From: Gonatopus flavifemur
Lineage: Eukaryota; Arthropoda; Insecta; Hymenoptera; Dryinidae
DNA: 64,000 bases
Direction: 5' to 3'
Assembly: GCA_018340375.1 (NCBI GenBank)
Contig: JAFFJZ010000002.1
Location: 24,818,001-24,882,000 of the forward strand
Position 1 is the first letter of the stretch. Each line of letters opens with the position of its first letter. Below, piece by piece: positions 34,252 through 45,081 of this stretch. The notes under the pieces were generated by a model. It was not told where the DNA came from, searched no databases, and saw nothing but the letters and a program-made list of their open reading frames with translations. The position numbers and the translations under genes are program-made.

Positions 34252-36316
34252 TGGTAGCAAAACGAGGTGATGATGGTGCCATAGTGAAGATATAATGTTC
34301 ACTTTTTTTTTGCATAATTGCAAGCTGAGCGAAGTTTATGATAGTAGTATGTTCTTCCGGCACATTATGTTTAGAGGTGGACTCGAGACTCTTGAGCAAA
34401 ATTCAAAAATAGTAAATATCATTCAATCTTACGATCTTCGAAGACAAATTTCTAGATCAAGTCAAATGTGGGCATGTAATAGTTGGAAATAACACGTCTG
34501 AGGGGCTGTAATTGTTGGTATCCACGACATATAACATTTTTTCTCCACTCAAGACCAAGACAAGACAAGTCAAGACTTTTTCCGAGACTGCAACAGTTTT
34601 GAATTAACCTTATTTTGAAAAATCCCTTCTCATTTCATTCCTTAAATATTTGTACATTGACCCAACGAATTTTGCATTAGAACTGGTGAAATTGAGTTTT
34701 GTTGGTTTATCTCGAGAGTCTTGAATCCAGCTCTAATTATGTTACCAAATATTTAGATCATGGTTTTCTATCTTGGTATAAATTATATATAATTTAGGAC
34801 TGCTCAGCTCACATTCATACGTATATTCAATGAAGATTTGTGATTCAATCTCGTTTCAACACATTTTTAATTCAAAATTCCTTCTATTCTGTTACTAGAT
34901 CAACTGAACGAGCTGTAACGGGAAAAAGAATGGAACTGTATTAAGGAGAGTACAACTTTTTCATGGGTTTTGCATTTTTCAATGGTCGAAGTAATTAATC
35001 AAATATTGTACTGAGAAAAATGAAGTTAGTCACAGTAACTAGACGAGTGACAGCTATAAAATATTGATTTTCAAAACCAGATGTGGTTTATGGAGAAGAT
35101 TCACCATGAAGCAAGTATAGTCTTCCATAGTTCAAGTTGGAAGACTTGTCACTTGAAGAACTAGTTCAGATGATTAGTTTGTTTTCTCGATATAGTTATC
35201 TGCAGATTCCGTTGTTGTAACATTGTTTTAAGAGAAATCTATATGTAATCAATTTTCGATATCACAAAGCTTCATAGAAGGTAGATCATTTTCCGGAATA
35301 GCTCACATTTTAGAATTTTAGAAGTTTCCTAATCATCCCATGTTGTGAAAAATCAAAGATGTCAGCTTGAAGCTCAATAACCTGTCATCCAGTTCTATAT
35401 AAGTTAAGTATGTATTAAGATGGGTCTCGTTGTATTTTTGTCATCAAGTGACTCTAAAAATTTGCTGTGATTTGTGAGAAAAGTGCATTTTATAGAAATC
35501 ATAATTTTATTGAATTTCTAATTCAAGCAAAAAGCTCAAAGATATAGTTTGAACGTGATGTCTGAAATTTAATTAATAACTTTGTTAAAAGTTTATTGAA
35601 CGTGTTATCATGAGCTCTAAATCATATGATTATTGAAAAATATATGTGGAGGGACCATTTTTTGTAACTATAATTTCATTAATGATCTTATTCCGTATCA
35701 GATTCATCAGCTTTGTAATACTCGAATCGAATCAGATTTTTTCAACATTCCGGATTTGTATAAGAATAATTTAAACCAAGTATAAAAAATTCATGTATGG
35801 AAATGGTTCTGATATAAATTTCTCACAGATCATATACGATGACACAATCATGTTGCGTCATTGAGTTATATATCTTCTTCAGATCCTATATGTGTTCCCA
35901 TATACAGGACAATCGCCTGAATGATCGAACGAATGGAAAACGTGGATACGAAATGGATGGAAGGAAATTAATCTCCTTCATCTAACTTGTATCCTCCACG
36001 TCTCCCATTCATCCACTCACTATCCACCTATGATCCACTGACACTAAAAGTGGCGTCTTAGGGGTTATATTCTAAGGATTCCCCAGTGTGTACAAATCAA
36101 TTTGTTGCTTCAACTAAGAAAAGAATTTGAAAGTATTTGCTGTTCACGTGTATATAAAAATACTTCACATGGGGTAATAGAATATTCTGAATTTATTGGA
36201 ATATCTCATGTATATTTATAGGAAAGTCGAGGTGTTATTGTGTTACTAGGATTTAAAGATATTGATCATCCACGTATGATATGTACTTAACAAAAATGAG
36301 CTCTAGAATTTTACGT
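34252..36316. other. No gene or clear repeat recognised
   Basis: About 2 kb of AT-rich, apparently unique sequence. A short GTGGATACGAAATGGATGG-type patch near 35940-36060 is the only local structure noticed. Confidence 0.35.
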
Positions 36317-36371
36317 TAGGGATGCACCGGATATCTGGCCGGATCAGAACTAGATATTCGGTGCATCCTTA
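36317..36371. mobile_element. 55-bp miniature hAT element with 8-bp duplication
   Basis: The left end TAGGGATGCACCGGATATC and right end GATATTCGGTGCATCCTTA are inverted repeats, leaving about 17 bp between. The 8-bp TTTTACGT occurs on both sides (36309-36316 and 36372-36379), diagnostic of hAT insertion. Confidence 0.85.
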
Positions 36372-37393
36372 TTTTACGTTAGAAGAAGCGACAGAGAGGT
36401 ACAAAGAGTCTATTGCGATTGAGCCGGAATTCCACTTCCTAGTGAGAATGGAAAGAAATGTATTTTAAAATTCTGAGTCTTTACTTGGTACCGCGATAGA
36501 TGGAATATTAAATATTGATTCCTGGAAATTTCAGACTTGTTCATAAATTCAGCTCGAAGTAATCTCACCGAGAAAATGTTCACTCGTAGGATATTAAAAA
36601 CACTTCAGCACTACGTAATAACAATTCTAATATACTCAGAGAAATAAAATTGGTTACTTTGACCAAAGGAACCCAATTCGATTTTCATAATTACAGCTAC
36701 TAAGAAAATAGTAGCATTTGCTAAAGAAACAAACATGATTGAATCCTTTTGGTACTGATTTATTAGTAACAGAGACTAACAATTTCTCTTAGTGTATGCT
36801 GAATCTCAGCCCAACGTTAGCGAGAATTAAACATCTTAAGGGGAGGTTTTCATCTGGTGACCCCAGAATAAGGTGATTTTCTCGATCTTTTTTTTTCATG
36901 GAAGGAAGTAGGGGTTTTCACACTTGTTAATTGAGTCTTTAAGTACATAACAAATTTTTTTCAGTAAAAAATAATTCCATGGGGATTTTTGATACGTGTT
37001 GAAATGTAACCACCAAAAAAAACAGTGATCAATCGGGCGCCACTATACAGTAGTGGAAATTGGTATACAGGTACTTGAATTCTGAAGAAAAACATGGGTT
37101 TGATGTTCATCCAAAATATTCATATGATTGTTTTTGTTTCGAGTCAGTACAATAATCAAGAAAGTCTTACAAAAACTGAGTCTCGTTGTTTTATTTCGAG
37201 GAAATCATGGAATAATTGCAAAATCAGCAATTTTATGTGGCAATCAGTATAAAGGCACTTCACATCGTGCGAATTCAGGTAATGTAAAAGATCTCTACTG
37301 TCCTCAGTGGTTGCACTAAGATCAACACGGGTTTGTTTATAAACATAAATCTCACAGTTGAACGGTAGAAACGCTTTTGTGAAGAGTAGTACT
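36372..37393. other. No gene recognised
   Basis: AT-rich sequence. A frame at 37128-37319 lacks domains and is preceded by stops. Nothing supported. Confidence 0.3.
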
Positions 37394-37645
37394 CAGACAA
37401 AAATTCTCGGGTGAGTGGGATTCCCAAATTCGCATGTGGACTCGGGTTCCTGGCCGGGACCCGCCAGGTCCTAGCCAGGTTCTGCCCAGGACGAGCCAGG
37501 TCCTGCCTGGAACCTGACCCGGCTGCTGGGAACCTGACAGGTCCCGAGCAGGAACCAGAGGGTTTCCAGGCAGGACCTGGCTGATCTCGGGCAGGACCTG
37601 AGTCCCTGAATTTGGGAATCCCGCCCACCCGGGAATTTTTGTCTG
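37394..37645. repeat. GC-rich MITE with CAGACAAAAATTC ends and CCAGGTCCTGCC words
   Basis: The ends CAGACAAAAATTCTCGGGTG and CACCCGGGAATTTTTGTCTG are inverted; GTGGGATTCCCAAATTC pairs next. The core is repeated AGGTCCTGCC/GGCAGGACCT and AACCTG words, far more GC-rich than any flank. Proline- and glycine-rich open frames here are repeat artefacts. Confidence 0.75.
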
Positions 37646-38340
37646 GGATAACCAATTATTGCAAACATGCCACGTAGTAACCAATTATTGAGTGAGGAAA
37701 AAGCAAAAATTATTTCAATATTCATATTTTCTATATTCATCTCATTCATGGATACAGTAACCATAGAATGGGAATTGTTATACAAGCAGATTCAGTATCA
37801 TTGTATGAAAATTATTCAGTACTAACGAATCACTATCACATACTTCATTGTCAAATTCCTTGATGTAATTTTTGTTCGATAATATATTTTCATCCAATTC
37901 CGTTTTGAACCGATTTCGTTCGTTTCTATTTTCGACATTGTTCGTATCGGATTTCCAATAAAAGCAATGAAAAGTCTAAAATTAGAAAAATTAGAGACAT
38001 GCAAACTTTTGGTAGCGTGTCTTCACCTTTTTTTTGCTTTTAACAGTGCTACAACAAGGAAAAAAAGGCAAATGTCATCTCCATTTAGGTTCATCCTCTA
38101 ATAAATTTCATCAGCTTCAAAATAAGGAAAAAAAAACAGAGCGATCCGTTCAGTAGCTTTTGAGATATCTTAGAGCCAAACTTGAAAAACAGGGTTTCGA
38201 GAAGAACGTCTTGAACAGGTTTCGGGATACGAATCCTTCAATTTGAGAAAGGTTTTTTCATGTACTTTAAGACCCAGTCAATGAGTTTCGAATAACTCGA
38301 GTTCTTAATTTACTTCCTTCTTGAGAAAAAAAATTCGAGA

Positions 38341-38843
38341 CCCGAAGAGAACATGAAGCTTCAGCGAACGTTCAAAATGGATTTGTATAGATCGGGGAGA
38401 AGGTTCATGAAAGCTCATTTTTAGATTCACAAACGTTTGATAAAGGTTCTACGAACGTTAAAATGTCCGCCTCGAAATACTTTCAGGAAACGTAGATGGA
38501 ACGTTCATTGAAGGTTCATCGAAGGTATAATAAAGCTTCACAAAAATATCTATACTTATATTAATTTTCATTAATTTATGTTCATCATTGAATTGATTAT
38601 TCATGTGAATTATTGGAAATTAATCTAAGTATAGATATTTTTGTGAAGCTTTATCAAACCTTCGATGAACCTTTAACGAACGTTCCATGTACGTTTCCTG
38701 AAGGCATTTGGAGGCGGACATTTCAATGTTCGTAGAACCTTTGTTAAACGTTTATGAATCTAAAAATTATCTTCCATGAACCTTCGACCCCATCTATGCA
38801 GATCTAATTTGAACGTTTGCTGAAGCTTCATGTTCTCTTCGGG
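38341..38843. repeat. 503-bp foldback, CCCGAAGAGAACATGAAGC ends, GA duplication
   Basis: The arms of about 210 bp pair across GAACGTTC, GGTTCATCGAAGG, AAATGTCCGCCTC and AAGCTTCACAAAAATATC words. Both flanks are GA. A small related palindrome is at 53804-53901. Confidence 0.78.
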
Positions 38844-40028
38844 GAAAGTCACCTAATTTCGGAATTCGCTAGAAGAGAACCTCCCCTTAAGTTCCTCACT
38901 CCCTCACAGCACAGAAGTTCAAAAACAATTCTTTAGAATTCATATTGAATTCTTCATAAATTCTTTCTTATCTGATATGCAGTATGGAGTACCAGACGTT
39001 TTTCGTTTGACGATGAAATAAAGTATATCAAATGCTGGCCGTCCTCGAATAACAAGAATTTCATTTTATCTCAAAGTTTTTTCACTGAGTCCGCTCAAAT
39101 CTTTGTAAAAAAAATGTACGAGAAATCTAAAACATATTCAATTTTGAGAACTCTGTTTTTTCAAGTTGTAAATCAAAGTATCCACCTTGAGGGAAAATTT
39201 ACCCCACTTTGACTGAAATGTATCAAATGGAAGGATCACAAATCTTTCATGCAAGATGAAATTTTTGTTGCTTGGAAATGTTGTTCAACAGTATCCTTTT
39301 TCTGCGCATAGGAAAATAAGTTCGTCATGAAATAATAAGCTCATTCCACAAAAGCGTGGGTCTGAAGAGGATATAATTTAGCTATAAAAAAATGAATTAA
39401 TCACACATAAAGTATATATTGGAAGAAAATGTTGAGTGATCTTTGACATGGATGGAAAATTTGAATGCTCTAATGCTGTTTCTATGCTCAACTGAATTTA
39501 TCAAATTCGATTGATACGTGCAAAATCGAATTGAGTTGAATCAAAACTGACGAATGAGCTATCAAATTGTATTTAATGATTATTTTTAAACAATTTCAAC
39601 TCCACCAATTCGAAAGCATCAAATTATTCTCTTTTACAAATAATCTATAAAATCCTATCGACGAATGGAAAAATGAATAGGTTTCAATGAAATTCAATGA
39701 TATTCAATCAGAAATTTCACCATTCGTAATAGCATTCGATATGAATATTTCTACCTGAGTTGTTTCAAAATTTTTCTTTCTCTCAAAATCCAGTTACTTG
39801 AAATGTAAAATCTTTTCTCAAGGTGTGGAAAACAGGAGTAACAAGAGAATTAACTTTTTCCCTTCCACTCAATGATTTGAAACCTTGTAATTGAGAAAAA
39901 ATTGAAAGTTTAGAAACTGTAAACTATTTTCTATCTATTGTTGGAAATTTCTGATTGAACTTTCAATCACGTGTATAAGGAAAAGCAAAAGTTATTAACT
40001 CGACTGAGAAATACATTGTGAAATAGAG
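38844..40028. other. No gene; one GAATTC-word fragment
   Basis: A CACAGCACAGAAGTTC start near 38902 followed by GAATTC words is a truncated foldback end. The rest, to 40028, is AT-rich with no recognised feature. Confidence 0.3.
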
Positions 40029-40274
40029 CTGGGGCTATAATGTAACTCAATGTGATTTTATATAAAATTTGTCTCAAGTTTTTATAAATTTGTATAAAAT
40101 CCCTGCAAATGCATAAAACTGATTCAAACCCATTTAGAAACAATTTTCAATGGGTTTGAATCAGTTTTCTCCATCGTAATCAATGAGAATCAATCGGCTC
40201 AATGAGATTTTTTTAAGCAGGGATATCGACTTAGATTGGATACAAATTTTATTGAGTCACATTATAACCCCAGT
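40029..40274. repeat. Foldback, CTGGGGCTATAATGT ends, copy 1
   Basis: CTGGGGCTATAATGTAACTC at left is inverted near 40255-40274. A second palindrome around GGGTTTGAATCAGTTTT sits inside. Copy 2 is at 50269-50391. Flanking dinucleotides differ (AG and TC). Confidence 0.6.
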
Positions 40275-41708
40275 CCTATTGTGAAATCACAATGACATCT
40301 GAAGGAAATTTCAATGACGAAAATGTATATTAATATAGCAAAAATTAAAAATTCAGTCACATGTAGGTAAATAAATTCTCAATTCAATTGATTGTATTCT
40401 CAATATTTATTACAAAATGCTTGTGTATTTATTTTGAATGCACGACCAAAGCATTGAGACAAGAAAATTTTCATAATTATATACAAATTATATATAAATT
40501 TGAAAATGTTCCCACATGGGTACCCAGTTGCCAATTTTACATATAAATTCATGGAATACATTGAAGTAAATATTCGATGGCATGTCGTTGGAACTTGATT
40601 AAATATTAAATTTCATACGAACGTCGTACGATTATTCAGTATAAATTTGTCGTACCTTGAGAGAAAATTCAACGAATGCTTCTGTTTTTTTACATTATTT
40701 CTAACTTCTAATGCTACCTAAGCAGAGATTATAAAATAATTATTAAACTGCTTTGATTCAATCCTTTCTGACCTAATGTTCATTACAATGTAGTTCAAAA
40801 AATATTGGGTTTGATGAATGTGTGAAACATTGAATGAATTGTTTATAAGTCACCGAACATTGTTCACATATCAATGACGCTGATTTAAGATGGGGAAAAC
40901 GTCTTTCTATACAAGTTTGTATCTATGTCGACACAATTACGATATACTTTTTATAAAATCAATCGATTCTCTCCAGAATTGGTATCACGCATGAAACTTC
41001 ATATACGTAACAGAACATGACAAAATGTGACCTGAAAGTAAGTAATCCAGTGCGACAGATAATTCAGGTCAGAAAGGGTTAAATATTCAAAAAATTATTA
41101 TATGGCAATGAAAAAATGTGAAATCTCATTATCGCTCTTTAGAGCTGGAAAGAACTGATCGGTATTTATATTCTCAACCAAATTTCACGCAAAGTATATA
41201 CTCCAGACAATCATGTGGTGAGAAAAAGATGTATTTTTCGCACTAAGAGGAATTTAAAAACAATCGTACTCCAGAGAGATATAATTATAGCATTGAAGAA
41301 TTGAATTCAAACAAACAAGGAAAGTCAGGGGCCAATCAATCATTGCGTTCATTGCACAGTCTCATAAAGTATGTGGTTGCTCCGACGCCCCAGATTGGTT
41401 AAATTTTCTGCGTTTTGAACCCGACCAATTCGGTCTGTCGGAGAATTTTTTTTTATTTTGTGGAACTGTGTCATTGCCAACAATTATCATATCCTGGTTG
41501 GGAAAACAGGTGAGACATACAAGAACTCGAATCCTCATATACTCAAAAACATATTCTTTACGAACACTGATTTCTGGCTTTTCAATCAGCAAGGCCAATC
41601 AAGAGCCATTACTGGCCCTTTGAAACGCCCGCAGTCGTATTTGGTGGGTACCTTTTAGTAAGGTCCTACAACTTTAGAATACTAACGTAGAAGTTTTGAA
41701 CGGATAAC
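40275..41708. other. No gene recognised
   Basis: AT-rich, apparently unique sequence. It contains a fragment (41606-41640, CTGGCCCTTTGAAACGCC) of the hairpin seen at 9129-9225. No domain-bearing frames. Confidence 0.3.
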
Positions 41709-41709
41709 A

Positions 41710-41835
41710 TAGCCCGTACAGCACAGCTACTGATCCTCCACCTAGGATTTCGGTGGGATGAAAGTGGAACTTGGATGGAAATAAGAGAGCCGTGGAAATA
41801 AGGGAAAGTCTTCTTTGATGCAACCAAATCTGAAT
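41710..41835. repeat. Half copy of the 25189-25580 foldback
   Basis: Begins CCCGTACAGCACAGCTACTG and keeps GATCCTCCACCTAGGA and GAGCCGTGGAAATAAGG, then breaks off at AACCAAATCTGAATATGTG. A truncated single arm. Confidence 0.65.
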
Positions 41836-41908
41836 ATGTGAGGGAGAGCGGGGTTAAAAGTGGCGCAGGGAAGTTGTTCCCATGATTCAAATTTCCCAAA
41901 TGAAAATA

Positions 41909-42053
41909 CAGTAGAACCTCGCTTATCCGGCTCTCTATGAACCGAAGCTCCGCGTTGTCCGAGGTAGAATTTCCCCGTAGTGCCTCGGATAATAGGGCTC
42001 TACTCTCCAAGTAGGCTCTCCCCATATTACCTCGGATAAACCAAGTTCTCCTG
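41909..42053. mobile_element. pogo/Tigger-like MITE, 145 bp, TA duplication
   Basis: CAGTAGAACCTCGCTTATCC is the classic end of the pogo/Tigger branch of Tc1/mariner. The right end is the diverged inverse (GGATAAACCAAGTTCTCCTG). TA on each side. Confidence 0.8.
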
Positions 42054-42064
42054 TAAATGGCGTA

Positions 42065-42329
42065 CACGGAAAAAATCAGTGATTCAAATTTTCGTTGACT
42101 AGTATGTATGAGCACAATTTGGAGAAGAATTCGTACACTGGATTTGAATAATTCGTTGACTCTTTTCATTATTTCGATGATGTAAATAAAAAGTGGATTC
42201 CATTGTTCGAATAGTGAACACAGTTAACGAATTATTAAAATCGAGTATACGAATTCTTTTCAAACTTGTGCTCCGTCCAAAATTGATATACTAGTCAATG
42301 AAAATTTGGACTACTTATTTTTTCTACGC
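42065..42329. repeat. Foldback, CACGGAAAAAATCAGTG start
   Basis: TTCAAATTTTCGTTGACTAG at left pairs with CTAGTCAATGAAAATTTGGA at right. AATTCGTA and GAATTCGT words lie inside. The right edge is worn. Confidence 0.55.
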
Positions 42330-42428
42330 TGGATGTGCAAACTGAGGGAAATATTTCTCCTTGAATTTACACATTCGAAACATATGCTAACTCATTTCTA
42401 TTTCTGGAAATCGAATTATCGGAACAAC

Positions 42429-42734
42429 CAGTGCCGTCTTTCATAGTTAAGGGACCCTAGGCTCAGAATGCTTGGGGGCCCATGTAAGGGAATTTTTTTA
42501 CTTATATCCTTATAGTCCATATCTTTTTGGAAATTTTAATCAATTATGAATATATCAATACGTTCGTTTGGCTGTGAAATTTGAATATCCATAGCTCATG
42601 TTTCACTTCTTTTATTATCAAAAATTCTTTTCTTGTAGGATTAAAAGAAAATTGTGGTTCAAGGAGTCGGGGACCCCCATCAGCGTGGGGCCCTAGGCCC
42701 AAGCCTACATATCCTATGCAGAAAGACGGCCCTG
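42429..42734. mobile_element. Non-autonomous hAT element with perfect 8-bp duplication
   Basis: The ends CAGTGCCGTCTTTCATAG and TATGCAGAAAGACGGCCCTG are inverted. GGAACAAC occurs exactly at 42421-42428 and again at 42735-42742. The interior has GGGGCCC(T/C)AGGCCCAAGCC near the right end. 306 bp, no open transposase. Confidence 0.88.
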
Positions 42735-42802
42735 GGAACAACTTCCCCGTGGCATTTTTAACTCTCCTCTCCCGAAAGAGTTGTGAAATTTACATCTTAT
42801 TG

Positions 42803-43518
42803 AGGGGGGATCCTGCTTTAGAAGGCCTCAAAATAGTGTTTTTTTTAGAATTTTTAAAAAATAATTTTATCCAACGAACTTTTCAGGGTATTTTCATATA
42901 TTATTCAAGTTAATAAAAAACTTTTTCCCAGCGTGAAAAGATCATGTATGTAAGAGTTATGTCGACATTCGTAGAGCGCCTCGTAATTCAAGTCTTCTAT
43001 CGGTGGGAAAGATACAGGTCGTATTTCTTATCTAAAACGGAAAAACCAAACGGCATTTCAATTTTCATACATCGTTCTTCTATGTGAACCAAGAAAACCC
43101 GGAAAAAATCGTGGAATTCAAAATTTACTCGGGTTTTGAAAAAAACACAGCTCTTTTTGAGGAGAGAATAATCTTTTAAATTTGCTATAAACATTGCTTA
43201 GACATAATTTTCCATAAACTTTGCAAGTTTAAATAGAAGAGGATACAAAATTGAAGATAACAAACTTTGATTCATTTCAATCGGACGTCTAGTTTTTTCG
43301 CAATCACTCCCATCAGTTTATAATGATTGTAAGACTCTGGGACTGAAGAAAACGCAGTTTCCCTCATTATTTCTCATTGGAAAAAAATTTTCTCATCAAC
43401 TTGAAACATACAAGAATAAACTCCAAAAAGTTCGTTTCATTCAATTATTTTTTTCGTATCTCAAAAAATTCTCCAAAACAACGCTTTTTTGAGGCCTCCT
43501 AAAGCAGGAGCCTCCCTT
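42803..43518. repeat. Long foldback, CCTGCTTTAGAAGGCCTCAAAA arms
   Basis: AGGGGGGATCCTGCTTTAGA and GGCCTCAAAA at left face TTTTTTGAGGCCTCCTAAAG and CAGGAGCCTCCCTT at right. The interior arms are diverged. No reading frame of note. Confidence 0.6.
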
Positions 43519-43539
43519 AAGAGAATATATGAACGATTC

Positions 43540-43705
43540 AAAATACAATTCGAGGTACCATAGTTTTAGTTGATTTCACAGCGGAGGATGCAGAGTGTAC
43601 ATCAATGGTGGCATATTTCTCATCGGCTGTGGTATATTTTACATTCACTTTTGTAAAATCTACTGAAATTTTGGTAGCTCGAACTGTATTTTGAATCATA
43701 CATCG
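43540..43705. repeat. Hairpin family with GGTACCATAGTTTTAGTTGA
   Basis: ATTCAAAATACAATTCGAGG at left and CTCGAACTGTATTTTGAATC at right are inverses. GTTGATTTCACAGC pairs with a diverged GCTGTGGTATA side. Related to the outer element at 24320-24715. Confidence 0.6.
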
Positions 43706-43712
43706 AGTCAAT

Positions 43713-43900
43713 TAGGGTAAGATGACGTACTTTCCCGCTCCACTACAGCATGGAATGAGAATCAAACCTTATTTACTGAAGGCAAATTTAAGAAATTGTA
43801 GTTGAATCTTCATATTTTTTGTTGCATGAATGAGGTTTGATGTATTATTTTATGCTGTAGAGGAACAGGAAAGTGCGTCATCTCACCCCCATTCACCCTA
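43713..43900. repeat. MITE, TAGGGTAAGATGACGTACTT ends
   Basis: TAGGGTAAGATGACGTACTT is inverted at right as AAGTGCGTCATCTCACC and CACCCTA. CTACAGCATGGAAT faces ATGCTGTAG inside. Confidence 0.65.
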
Positions 43901-44210
43901 TGTGTATTCATTATACTGAGTAAGATGTGAATTTTACAAGTTTTTTTCTCAATGTAATTTCACTAATATGAATTGAATTAGAAACAATGTAGAATGACAT
44001 TTCTCTATCACCTTTCCAACAGCAAAATGTGTCTCTGGGACGTTTTCTGAATGTTTAGCAAACCGCCTCTTTACGTTTTGTAAATATTCGATAAACATTC
44101 ACGCAAAAAAATTAGATAGATGTGGCAGCTATTCACTTTTATCACCTCTTTTTCTCTGCTGTAGCCAAAATAATCGCAGCTATCGCTATTTATTAGCTAC
44201 TACACGGAAA

Positions 44211-44412
44211 AAATAATTTAGCTGCAGCAGCTAAGTAGCTAGCACGGACACGGACAGCCATTAAATTTTAACTGTTACCACAAATAAATTGACTACACAT
44301 GCGAATTTTGTTGTTGTAACAGCTAAAATTTAGCCGCAGGAGCCAATTTAATGGCTCTCCGTGTCCGTGCTAACTACTTACCTGCTGCAGCTAAATTATT
44401 TTTCCCTTGTAC
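44211..44412. repeat. Foldback of TAGCTGCAGCAGCTAA words
   Basis: Starts CACGGAAAAAATAATTTAGC after TA; the right side is AAATTATTTTTCCCTTG before TA. ACGGACACGGA(C/G)AGCCATTAAAT pairs in the middle. A very regular word-built hairpin. Confidence 0.7.
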
Positions 44413-44533
44413 AGCAGAAACTCGTAACTATGACTGCACCGGCTTTTTTGGTTGATATTTGGATAGCCAAATAATTTAGCTATGGAATTTTAGCTGCAGC
44501 AGCTACATTTGTTGCTTTTGTCGCTAAGGAAGA

Positions 44534-44603
44534 GCCCCACACAGCACCACAGTTCTAGAAGAATTCTCAATAAATTCTTTTGAGACTGTGGTGCTGTGTG
44601 GGA
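44534..44603. repeat. 70-bp hairpin, CCCACACAGCACCACAGT ends
   Basis: Close relative of 17170-17278: inverted ends around TTCTAGAAGAATTCTCAA. The shortest member of the CCCA(C/G)ACAGCA class here. Flanking dinucleotides do not match. Confidence 0.65.
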
Positions 44604-44752
44604 TTGTAGGAGCTGAAAAATAGCTCCCGTTGCTAATTTTTAGCTATCCAAATAATAGTCAATTAATTTTTCTTTTGGTGGTCTAGTCGCACGTTGTGCT
44701 GTATCATAGAAAACCCTACCCTATTCCAAATATCCGACAGATAATTTTCTGT

Positions 44753-44960
44753 CAGGACTTGGTCGGCTTTTGTCCCAGGCATGATGATTTCCGACAGAAA
44801 CAGACAGAATTTTGACCGGAATCCGTCAGGTTTTGTTTGGCTTTGTCTGGCGTTCCAGCCTGTGCAGGATTTGGTCGGTTTTTGTCCCAAGCATGATGAT
44901 TTCCGACGGAACCAGACAGAATTTTGACCGGAATCTGTCAGGATCTGTCGGACATTTTTA
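44753..44960. repeat. Tandem duplication, 112-bp period
   Basis: CAGGACTTGGTCGGCTTTTG at 44753 recurs at 44865 (CAGGATTTGGTCGGTTTTTG), both followed by GCATGATGATTTCCGAC and GACAGAATTTTGACCGGAAT. It lies inside a larger element bounded by CCTATTNNAAAT-type ends (about 44718-44966). Confidence 0.75.
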
Positions 44961-45081
44961 ATAGGGTACTTATTTCCACTGCTTTTATTCTTTCACCAAT
45001 GTTCTACCTCGATTTCCTCTAAATCCCAAATAAAGAATCGGTAATTTCGCTACACGAGAGCACGTGCATTTTTATTTAATC

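Larger units (their letters stand above)
41850..42776. repeat. Outer foldback carrying three younger insertions
   Basis: The arms GAGCGGGGTTAAAAGTGGCG, GGGAAGTTGTTCCCA (left) and GGGAACAACTTCCCCGTGGC (right) pair as inverses. Between them lie a pogo-like MITE (41909-42053), a CACGGA foldback (42065-42329) and a hAT element (42429-42734). Confidence 0.6.

Noticed and set aside
37275..37785. Three overlapping Pro/Gly-rich frames over 100 codons on the minus strand
   Set aside because: All three are readings of the CCAGGTCCTGCC-word MITE; repeats in every frame and no start context.
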